A stretch of 49,224 nucleotides of DNA from positions 1 through 49,224 of the forward strand of contig LRSR01004791.1 of the NCBI GenBank assembly GCA_001579985.1, given 5' to 3'. Of this stretch, positions 41,869-49,224 are shown piece after piece. The translations under genes and the position numbers were made by a program. The notes below the pieces were generated by a model. It was not told the origin of the DNA, did not search any database, and worked only from the letters and a program-made list of their open reading frames with translations. This DNA comes from Hypsibius dujardini (Eukaryota; Tardigrada; Eutardigrada; Parachela; Hypsibiidae). How positions within the stretch are numbered: the stretch's first letter is position 1; the number at the start of each line of letters is the position of its first letter.

Positions 41869-42274
41869 ATCATGCCACGGCTGTACAGGAAGTACGTGCA
41901 CTACACAAAAAATGGTGATATTTGAGACCACATCCCCGTGCGTGTTCATTTCAGCTGCAAGACCGCGGATTTTATTTATCCTCACGAAAAGACTCTCGAC
42001 TTGCCACCGGGAATTGCAAATGGGTAGGGCAACGGAAAAATGTCCCTTGTGCGGCGCTTGAAACAGGTTTATTGCGATCCAACAAACCGGAAACTCTGAC
42101 AAAGTTTTGTCATTACTTTACACAAAGGCATTAAGTCGAAAACATTGCAATGTCGTTTGGACCGCCGAGGAAGCTATAAATAACAGCGCCCCATGAGAGA
42201 AATACCAATACGTGTGCGCTTTTTCATATTTTCATATTTAGGCAAAAAATACTGCTTAGGTTTTCCATCTCGGT

Positions 42275-42967
42275 ATGGGTCTCCCATTTCTACGTCCATA
42301 CTTACATGGTCTATATATCACTGCTCTTGTTGCCGTTATCATCCCTATCAGCCCTTCAGAAGCAGCATGTTGTCAGGATAACAATAACCACTGTGGTGCC
42401 GCCCTGTCATCGTTATGCCAGTCCTCCAACCTTCTTCCCGACTCTCTCTACATCTGCAAGGAAGGAGGCGACCCAAGTCTGATTCGTAAATGCCTTGATG
42501 GATGTCAAACCCGCGTGGGAGGCGACGATATCTGCAAGCAAGTGCCGGTCGACAATAAAACAGCCTCGGAACTGCTGCCTGATACCGCGTTACAGCGCGG
42601 ACAGAGCCTCTTTTCTCCGGATAAGAAGACAAAACTGTCGATGCATATGAATGGGGATCTCGTCGTGTCCATTATTGGTGAAGATCTAACGGAAAAGTCA
42701 GTGTGGTCGAGTGGAACCAGCTCACTAGTAGATCCACCCACGTCGGTCAATTTGTTCCAAAATGGTGACTTGGCCATGCTTAATGATAAGGGTGAAACAA
42801 TGTGGAGACTTGGAACAGCTGGCGCAAAGTATGCTGGTGCTTCGCTTTGGGTGCGAAATGGAGGTTTACTATGCCTCGCGAGTGAGCCGGATGGGAACTG
42901 CTTATGGAAGTCAGTTGCTGCGGTAACATCGACGCCAATTTCGAAATTGGTTCCACGTAAGAGCTAA
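42275..42967 (+). CDS. secreted bulb-type (B-) lectin protein with Cys-rich N-terminus
   Basis: A single open exon of 230 aa. Residues 1-30 are a signal peptide (ATG 42275, hydrophobic core LYITALVAVIIPI). Residues 32-87 hold eight Cys (32, 33, 40, 48, 61, 73, 77, 87) in an unrecognised disulfide domain. From about 105 to 222 lies a B-lectin beta-prism with three similar parts: MNGDLVVSIIGE, QNGDLAMLNDKGETMWRLGT, RNGGLLCLASEPDGNCLWKS. The family motif QxDxNxVxY that binds mannose is not complete in any part, so sugar binding may be altered or lost. B-lectins are best known from plants, fungi, bacteria, fishes and sponges; in an animal such proteins usually act in defence outside the cell. An alternative upstream ATG at 42193 is in another frame. 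Confidence 0.75.
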   Translation: MGLPFLRPYLHGLYITALVAVIIPISPSEAACCQDNNNHCGAALSSLCQSSNLLPDSLYICKEGGDPSLIRKCLDGCQTRVGGDDICKQVPVDNKTASELLPDTALQRGQSLFSPDKKTKLSMHMNGDLVVSIIGEDLTEKSVWSSGTSSLVDPPTSVNLFQNGDLAMLNDKGETMWRLGTAGAKYAGASLWVRNGGLLCLASEPDGNCLWKSVAAVTSTPISKLVPRKS

Positions 42968-43484
42968 GACTATGCCTTTTGTGTACCTTAACGTGAACAA
43001 ATACTAGGCCAGAAAGAGCGCATTTCTAAAGTACGAGCAGTCAGATGCTCTTTAATGATTCTTTCTTTGAAGGTGAAACCAGAACAGCTGATAGTATGGC
43101 CAGTTGGTGGGCAAAGGGGCAAATTTATTTTTTTCGAAATTTAAAAAACAAATCAGCCTTACGGTACATTTTGAAACTAATGGGGTGTGGGGTCTTATTT
43201 CCAAGGGTCTCCGGCTTTGAAAACATTTGATCAAGTTTTCATCAGGTTTTCGATCAAATTTGAGGTTTGTTGGGATCCAATATATGCTCTCTTACTAACC
43301 ATAAATTACACAAGAAGGTATTTAAAATACGCCAAATTTGATGGAACTGACATTTTTGAAAATATTTTGACATCGTTCTCTTACTACTAAAGTTAACAAT
43401 TTATCAGCATGACACTCTTCCCTGGGCAAATTCTGCTAATAATTTAGGGGCATCCCTGAAGATGAACGCAGGCTAATGCATTAG
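42968..43484. other. spacer with MITE interior fragment
   Basis: 43100-43290 resembles the inside of the intronic MITE family (GGTGGGCAAAGGGGCAAATT, GGTCTTATTTCCAAGG). If the defensin-like exon at 43485 has a signal-peptide exon, it should lie here, but none is clear. Confidence 0.45.
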
Positions 43485-43647
43485 CGAAAGCTATGCGGGT
43501 GCGTGCGATAATGATGATACGGTGTGCGAACAAGCTTGTATCGCAGATCAGCTTGCGTGTGAAAAGTGTAGCTGGAAATGCGCCCAGTTACGGAATACGT
43601 TAACGATAGTTTGTTTCTGCAAAGAGTTTAAAAATGTGATAGGCTAG
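43485..43647 (+). CDS. defensin-like (CS-alpha-beta) exon
   Basis: An acceptor (AATGCATTAG, ending 43484) precedes 53 open codons ending TAG at 43647. They encode eight Cys spaced C-x6-C-x3-C-x6-C-x2-C-x3-C-x10-C-x-C. The C-x3-C and C-x-C pairs are the signature of the cysteine-stabilised alpha-beta fold of invertebrate defensins and related peptides. The signal peptide must come from an upstream exon that I could not locate. The length fits a mature peptide. An antimicrobial role is known for the fold and only inferred here. Confidence 0.5.
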
Positions 43648-43914
43648 AATTTTAATTTGTTAGAAATATTGCGAAATACTCTCCCACACTAGCTTCAGTT
43701 GATTTTCAGCGCTTTCTTTACTAAACATTTTTCATGCATATGAAAGCATTTTTGTGCAATTTTTGTACATTTTTAATTGTCAAATTCACAGAACAATTCA
43801 AGTAAAGAATTTTCAATGATCTTACAATGATTATTTTGCCTCAGTGACCAGCGCTGCATGTACTAGATAACAGACAGTTACAACGCTATCGAGAACTAAT
43901 CCCTAGATAAGCTG

Positions 43915-44424
43915 ATGGCTAAAAAATTGTTAGGTGATATGTCATTTCACTTTTTGTGTTTCAACGGCGGAGCAGGTTGCCCGACTGGACAACAACAGTG
44001 TGGAACAGGCGGCTGCTACAACGCAAATACCTCATATTGCTGTGGATCGACGCAATATCTCAAGGGTACGTTGTGGTGTTACAAGGGCGGTATCACTTGC
44101 CCGCTTGGACAGACTCCTTGTGGAACAGGCGGCTGCTACAACGCAAATACCTCATATTGCTGTGGATCAACGCAATATCTCAAGGGTACGTTGTGGTGTT
44201 ACAAGGGCGGTATCACTTGCCCACTTGGACAGACGCCTTGTGGAACAGGCGGCTGCTACGACCCAAATACCTCATATTGCTGTGGATCGACGCATTATCT
44301 CAAGGGTACGCTTTGGTGTTACAAGGACGGTATCACTTGCCCGCTTGGGCAGCAGCCTTGTGGAAAAATTTGCTACGATAAAAAGGTCTCCTTTTGTCGA
44401 AATGGAAACGTTGAACATAACTGA
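43915..44424 (+). CDS. Cys-rich protein with 40-residue tandem repeats
   Basis: Three full 120-bp units (starting at 43978, 44098 and 44218) and a shorter fourth end at TGA 44422-44424. Each unit has six Cys: CPxGQxxCGxGGCY, then NTSYCCGST, then YLKGTLWCYK. Units 2 and 3 are almost identical in DNA, so they duplicated recently or are homogenised. The last unit lacks the CC pair. The open frame starts at ATG 43915, but the first 20 residues are a poor signal peptide. An acceptor CGGAGCAG at 43976, just before the first Cys, suggests the true exon starts at 43977 and the signal exon lies upstream. A poly(A) signal AATAAA lies at 44533. The family is unrecognised; the Cys pattern suggests an extracellular disulfide-linked repeat. 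Confidence 0.6.
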   Translation: MAKKLLGDMSFHFLCFNGGAGCPTGQQQCGTGGCYNANTSYCCGSTQYLKGTLWCYKGGITCPLGQTPCGTGGCYNANTSYCCGSTQYLKGTLWCYKGGITCPLGQTPCGTGGCYDPNTSYCCGSTHYLKGTLWCYKDGITCPLGQQPCGKICYDKKVSFCRNGNVEHN

Positions 44425-44532
44425 ACGATCGACCTTTCTCGAAAAACAGCCGTAACGTCATATTCCATATCTATAAATCGTACTCCTTAACATTCTGGCC
44501 GACTGTTTATTCTTATACCTGTTTTCTGTTTT

Positions 44533-44538
44533 AATAAA
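44533..44538 (+). terminator. poly(A) signal of the Cys-rich repeat gene
   Basis: AATAAA, 109 bases after the stop codon. Confidence 0.5.
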
Positions 44539-44539
44539 T

Positions 44540-45509
44540 CCATAAAAAGAGCTTAGTTAGTACAGTTACTTGCAGGTTACTTGCAAACTTTTGATTTGAC
44601 CTATCGTGAGTCGCAAGATTACATATGCTATAAAGTTTTAATTTTTTTAAAGCAAAAACCGACCAAAATCTGACCACCAAACACAAAGAAATAGACTGTA
44701 CTCATTACGAAAGTATATTTGAAAAATTAAGGCTGAAATTAAAGAAAACGACAACAAATCAAGATTTCTTGGCAACGAAATTCGTAATGCGTATATTAAG
44801 TTGATTGATCGATAAGACGGTTTGAAATTTTCACCAGTCAATTAACGTGTAGTCTTGTTTGTCAAACCCCACCAAATCAAAAGTTTTCAAGTAACTTGCA
44901 AGCAGCTGTCTTCCTAAACATTTTTGAGTCGACTTTATTAAATACTGCAGCTGCGTTTTTATTCTATTTTGCATGACCTTCCGCCCGCACAATTTGCTGA
45001 AGTATCGAGTAATTCAGAGGATGTGATGAACCAGCATGTGACCGCTTTATCAATTATACACCACTGTGCCATTTCCCTGTTACACCTATGAGGTGCAAAT
45101 TCTCCCCGTTATTGTTAAGTCTTGCAAATGGTTTCGACTGTGCCTCCATAAAAGTAAGCTACTATTTCGTTGTCAAATTTTCGAAACCTGATCTGCTGTT
45201 TTCTCTTTGTCGATTTGCATGGCTGGAAAGCGAAATCATAAACCAGTCATTAGGGATTTGTGAGAAATTATTCGACTAGATTTTTTATTGCCTCTCACAA
45301 AGAATAATTAAAATAATAGAATAATACAAATTTGTTATTTTTGCCGACAAACACATGATATGAATTATCCCCAAACCAAGCCGGAAATATGTCGACTGGA
45401 CGGTGCGACTTTATTCAACACTCCTGTTTGGCAATCACATAAAGTTATGAATAAAAACGATTTGTTAAATAAAAGAGGACTGAATGCTCAATGAAAGTTG
45501 CTAAAGACT
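44540..45509. other. AT-rich spacer, nothing recognised
   Basis: Short frames only. No repeat family of the array was seen. Confidence 0.5.
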
Positions 45510-45513
45510 TTTA

Positions 45514-46414
45514 TTATGCGTCATCGGAACATCGTTTTCCCGTTGCGGGATACACCCCAGCAACGGCGCCTCCTTCGATGGATTTGTGGATGGAGTTCAG
45601 AAGTTGTCGCCCCGTCATTGGAATCTTCCCGATTTTTCCCGCGATTCGGTATGCGACCACGTGACCACCTTCGCACGATTCCACCGCACTGATGAATGTG
45701 ATGTTTAAAGCATTCATATTGGCCGATCCTGGAAGCAGACGCATTTAAGGGGAGAGAGGAGAAGTTTTCTACAGAAACTGCGTCAAATTCAGAGGCTCGT
45801 TTAGGGCTCTTACAGGTCGGAACCAGGACCCCTGAGGGATGGGCCAAGGGGGGGGGGGCAACGGGCATTCTTTTCAAGTTGCCAACGCCGACCCTAGGTA
45901 CCGTCTTACCTAGCGAACTGCTCCACAGGTTCAAAATCTTCTGCAGCATTGCATCACGCTGTGCAGTGGTAGAGTAGATTATGTCGGCGTGGTCGGTGAC
46001 GTTCAACTGACCAATCTCTCTGGTTCCTGAAAAAGGGAATGGGAGTCTAGAAAATTGACGGATACGTCCAGTAAGAAAGTACATGAATTCTAAGAAAGTG
46101 CACTGACTAATCATGCTTTGAGGAACAGCGCCAAGGGTCAACGAGATTGTTTTCGTAGCGAGCCGCACGCCACCAACTCGGCCGGCTTCAATCAACTTGT
46201 GAACGTTGTCGCCCAACTGCTGGGGCCCGATGGTTAGCTTTCCAGTGGTCCCAGTGACGTTATATGTGACGAAGTGACTGTCGTGACCCGACGGTTCCTC
46301 TTTCACGAATCCAATCTTCAGGTCACCATTGTTGGCAGATCCTGAAAAGCAAAAATGTAACAAACGAATAAACAGAAGACAAACACGACAGGCAGAAAAT
46401 CACAGGGAAAGATT

Positions 46415-46450
<36 letters not shown>

Positions 46451-47741
46451 GCAGACAGACAGACAGACAGACAGACGAAGATAGAGGCAGACATGACTGT
46501 TTGACTAGAACTCATACCTAAGGCATCTGCCCACAAGGATAAAATCTTCTGCAGAAGACCATCACGTTCTGCTGTATCCTTATAAGTTAAGTCGAGGACA
46601 TCGGTCAGAGTCAAGCGACCGACAAGCCGGCCTGCAAAGTTTATGTTATACATAAAACATAATGTTGTAATAAATGCACAATAGGGAGGGTTACCAGAAA
46701 CGATAGGTCTGCTGTCCGTCGGTAGTTTCAAGCCTGTAATCTGGGAAGTCTCTATGGATTTATGAACCGTGTTTAAAAGCTGCTTCCAATTGGTACTAGT
46801 AGTCTGCCGTCCCGAAAGTTGGCCTGTCACCGAGTAGGTGACAAGGTTAGTACCACGACCAGAAGGTATTTCTTTGACGAACGCGATGGCCAATCCATCA
46901 ATGGTGACTGATCCTAAAACCGGAAGAGCATCAACTCGGCCCAAATAATTCACAATGTTCAAACAAAATAGACAAGCAATGTGCTTGAAGAAAGACTTAA
47001 AAGGACAGCCTGGTTTAGTCATGAAGAGACAGACCGACAGGCTGGCAGACAGATAGGCATGCAGGCAAGTAGACAGGCAGGAAAAGCAGACAAACAAACA
47101 GATAAAGAGAGTGATATTCTGACAAACAGATAAATATGCAGACAGACAGACAAACAGTCAGAAAGACGAGCATTCTGACGGACAGATAGACATTCAGGCA
47201 GACAGACAAACAAACAGTCTGGCAGGCATACAGACTGAAAGCAAACGGACAAACAGTCAAATAGCCAGGCATATAAGGTTGCATGTATGTTTGTCTTAAG
47301 CAGACAACCAGACAAACAAACAAACAGACAGGAAGGAAACAGGCAACGAGGCAGACGCGTGCAACTTTTACCAAGAGCTTTAATCCATAAAGTTAAGATT
47401 TGCTGCAGAAGACCACTCCGTTCTCCTGCATTTTTGTATGTGAGCTCAGCGACATCCGTTACTTCTAATCGGCCATTCGGCTGACCTGCCCAAGCAAGCA
47501 AAAAAACACATGAATATGCAAACTAGTCCACATAAAATCCAGCGATCATTTTTGTTGACTTCCGCTCATTTAGGGAGGCCGAATTTTTCGTTCACGCGTT
47601 GCATTCAATAAACGGTCTCATGAAACAACTCTACCTGACTGGGCCACTTATACCTGATGGTGGAACGGTCGGTGAAGAATGAACGCAAGAGATCACCACC
47701 AAAATCACAAAGATCTGCTTTGAAACACCGATACCAGACAT
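45514..47741 (-). CDS. secreted protein of three repeated two-exon modules (possible SEA-like fold)
   Basis: Seven exons on the minus strand: 47741-47654, 47485-47372, 46913-46695, 46631-46518, 46341-46108, 46026-45910 and 45728-45514. All six introns are phase 1 and the sum is 366 aa. Exon 1 encodes a signal peptide (MSGIGVSKQIFVILVVISC). Then modules A and B alternate three times. A is about 38 aa (GRLEVTDVAELTY..., ERxxLLQxILxLWxxALG). B is 72-78 aa and starts GS (LAIAFVKE, VTYSVTG, QLLNTVHKSIE). Predicted secondary structure read by eye for A+B is strand-helix-strand-strand-helix-strand, as in SEA domains, but no cleavage motif is obvious and the match is only an inference. Symmetric phase-1 exons are the classic form for exon-shuffled extracellular modules. 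A poly(A) signal (AATAAA, 45515-45510) overlaps the stop codon. Introns hold CAGA tracts and, at 45786, a MITE end. The exon 5 donor (AGTCAGT at 46107) is the least certain site. Confidence 0.7.
45786..45880. mobile_element. end of the CAGGGGCTCGTT MITE in the last intron of the module gene
   Basis: CAGAGGCTCGTTTAGGGCTC and CTTACAGGTCGGAACCAGGA match the left end of the family. A run of G (45850-45859) follows. The right end is missing. Confidence 0.65.
46416..46478. repeat. CAGA tract in intron 4 of the module gene
   Basis: Nearly pure CAGA repeats in the intron between exons 4 and 5. Confidence 0.9.
47020..47345. repeat. degenerate CAGA/CAGG tract in intron 2 of the module gene
   Basis: Imperfect CAGA, CAGG and CAAA units. 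Long Cys/Leu/Val/Ser-rich frames on the minus strand here are repeat artefacts. Confidence 0.85.
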
Positions 47742-48310
47742 GGTGACTCTCGATCATATGATTATTTGGAAATACGTTGAATGTCCTGTTGATCATTCAA
47801 TAAATATAAATATGAAAAACGCTGCAAAACAGACAAATCGACTGAAAAATCTGCAGATCTACCGTAATCCAAGTAATAGTACGTTGGCGTGGATTGCACG
47901 GTAAATTGTTCAGGGAGGCGATAAAAGAGATAACAGCATGTTTGTTTTCCATTAAATAAACCAGAAAAACAGCATTTTCTCGAAATTTTGTGATTGCTGT
48001 AGCGTAGCCGCGGGGTTTCTTTCTGACATAACAAAGGCAGCGCCTTTGCCGAGGATTGCGCCACACAAGTGCCTAGGATTGATACACAGTAGGGAGGTTT
48101 TGTTTGCCACTTCCGTTTACAGCAGACAGACGAATGAAGAGACCGTAAAGGGACGGATGAACGAAATGAGGCACGAACAGAGAAACGAAAGGCCAGATCG
48201 ACGGATCAATGAACGGATGGAAGGACGGACAAATGGTGCGATGGGCAGTCAGGTGGGCAAGAGAAATTGTCCAAGCAATCAAAGGAGAAGACGACGATTT
48301 CATTACTGTA
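47742..48310. other. spacer upstream of the module gene
   Basis: Probably includes the promoter of the minus-strand module gene (from 47742 upward). 48120-48240 is a loose GACGGACGAA-type repeat like that at 13960. No coding frame recognised. Confidence 0.45.
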
Positions 48311-48450
48311 ATTTCGCGTTAGACAGGGACAGCGTACGAGCTGTGGAACGTTTAATCGGCCACGCGGCGCTTGTGCTGTGTGTACGGTGCACACAGCCGT
48401 GCACACGTTCCACTTCAGTACGACTGTCCCTGTCTAACGCGAAAATATAG
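48311..48450. mobile_element. 140-bp foldback element with 7-bp target duplication
   Basis: Arms ATTTCGCGTTAGACAGGGAC and the complement GTCCCTGTCTAACGCGAAAAT. The match goes on less exactly to GTGGAACGT/ACGTTCCAC, giving about 40-bp arms. TACTGTA lies on each side (48304-48310 and 48451-48457). Confidence 0.8.
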
Positions 48451-48539
48451 TACTGTATTTTTAAAACGGTGATTAAACTGTCTAGTACTATTACATGAAC
48501 TACAATAATCTCGAGTCCCTCAAACGGCATGGCGCTTGA

Positions 48540-48731
48540 CGAAGTCCCCAGCGTTCCGGAATGCTCCGCGTGAAGCCTCACGGCAGTTACATCCTCAGTC
48601 GCTTTCTGTGCCAGTGCATTCACCGCAGCGATCAAGTCAGCATCACCCGATTCGGCGGACATGGTCACTGCAGCCGTCGCTGCCTCACTGGCAGCCTCTG
48701 CCGCAGTGAGCGCCATCCTTGCTGAGACATC
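48540..48731 (-). CDS. candidate exon of an Ala-rich protein
   Basis: After an acceptor-like TCTTCAAG (48732 side), an open minus-strand frame encodes an Ala-rich stretch (MALTAAEAASEAATAAVTMS, then ALAQKATEDVTAVRLHAEHS), likely helical. The frame remains open into the foldback element at 48450, so the true exon end is unknown. A GTAATA about 48496 could be a donor. The CAGA tract at 48780-48838 would be in its intron. Family unknown. Confidence 0.35.
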
Positions 48732-48784
48732 CTTGAAGACAGAGACAAAGACAGATAGAGAGAAAAAGAGAGAGATGGAGAGGG

Positions 48785-48838
48785 AGAGACAGGCAGAAAG
48801 ACAGACAAACAGACAAACAGACAGACAGACAGACAAAA
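48785..48838. repeat. CAGA tract
   Basis: Short, nearly pure CAGA/CAAA repeats. Confidence 0.85.
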
Positions 48839-48940
48839 GCACTTTAGTCGATGCTTATCATATGGCACGCTTTCGTTTGCGTTTGTCAACTCTGACCCGG
48901 GTAGTCTGCTGGCCAACGCATGTTTTTTCTGCAATTCCAG

Positions 48941-49062
48941 ATTTGGACATGCAAACATATTTGATATCTCCGGAAAAAGTCGCAGCCATTCATTTGAAAG
49001 GATCTGGAGAAGTAGTCCCTCTGTGTATACGCAAACGTGGTGTGAACCGCTATATAGTTTGA
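48941..49062 (+). CDS. candidate terminal exon, plus strand, unidentified
   Basis: A strong acceptor (TTTTTTCTGCAATTCCAG, ending 48940) is followed by about 40 open codons (LDMQTYLISPEKVAAIHLKG, then VVPLCIRKRGVNRYIV) and TGA. The composition is protein-like. No upstream exon was identified on this strand. Confidence 0.35.
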
Positions 49063-49186
49063 TAATCGCTCGACGTCATTAGCTGGACGTGTTTCGGCTC
49101 TATGATACTTTTCGCATCAAAGTCTAAGGGAACTACTGTGTCATCACTGTGATGCACTTACTTCTCTGGCCGGTCATGTTGTTGTA

Positions 49187-49188
49187 CC

Positions 49189-49224
<36 letters not shown>
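49187..49224. repeat. CTGT tract running off the window
   Basis: Pure CTGT with one CTGT/TTGT change, cut by the window end. Confidence 0.9.

Noticed and set aside
48046-48450. 134-codon plus-strand Arg/Asn/Glu-rich frame
   Set aside because: It runs across a degenerate repeat and a foldback element. No domain or splice evidence.

Overview
The window is animal nuclear DNA. It contains spliced GT-AG genes, a RING/B-box/NHL (TRIM-NHL) protein, class A seven-helix receptors, secreted cysteine-rich proteins, many small DNA transposons with target-site duplications (TSDs), and long CTGT/CAGA tetranucleotide tracts inside introns and spacers. Some introns are very short (50-75 nt). Nothing seen fixes the phylum; an invertebrate is most likely. 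All gene models were made by eye from reading frames, splice sites and comparison between copies inside the window. No database was searched.

Layout. (1) 1-420: the last two exons of a gene that begins outside the window. (2) 2803-6105: a complete six-exon TRIM-NHL gene of 685 aa. A conserved 52-codon candidate alternative last exon follows at 6576-6731. (3) 6.1-40 kb: a degenerate tandem array. Its idealised unit is: 3' part of the TRIM-NHL gene; CACGTG repeats; extra exon (T); a CTGT-bearing spacer segment (S); a minus-strand gene for a small secreted protein (P); a spacer with foldback elements; a plus-strand class A receptor gene (G). P and G stand head to head. There are six P copies (P1-P6), three full-length G copies (G1-G3, of which G1 has a nonsense codon), one G 5' stub, and three broken NHL copies. 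The array is cut by deletions, one inverted segment and several dated transposon insertions. The largest is an 8,312-bp element at 9528-17839 with an 8-bp TSD. (4) 40-45 kb: small secreted proteins. These are an orphan EF-hand exon, a bulb-type (B-) lectin with a Cys-rich N-terminus, a defensin-like exon, and a protein with 40-aa Cys-rich repeats. (5) 45.5-47.7 kb, minus strand: a seven-exon secreted protein of 366 aa made of three copies of a two-exon module. Every intron is phase 1 and the fold may be SEA-like. (6) 48-49.2 kb: two unassigned exon candidates, a 140-bp foldback element and a CTGT tract.

How it may work together. The repeated divergent arrangement of a small secreted protein (P) and a receptor (G) suggests a co-amplified signal/receptor pair sharing one control region. 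This is an inference from arrangement only. The short P intron keeps an open frame in several copies and would encode a hydrophobic segment if retained, so P might switch between secreted and membrane-held forms. G2 and G3 look intact. P3 and P5 are the best P copies. P2, P4 and G1 carry disabling changes, so the array is partly decayed.
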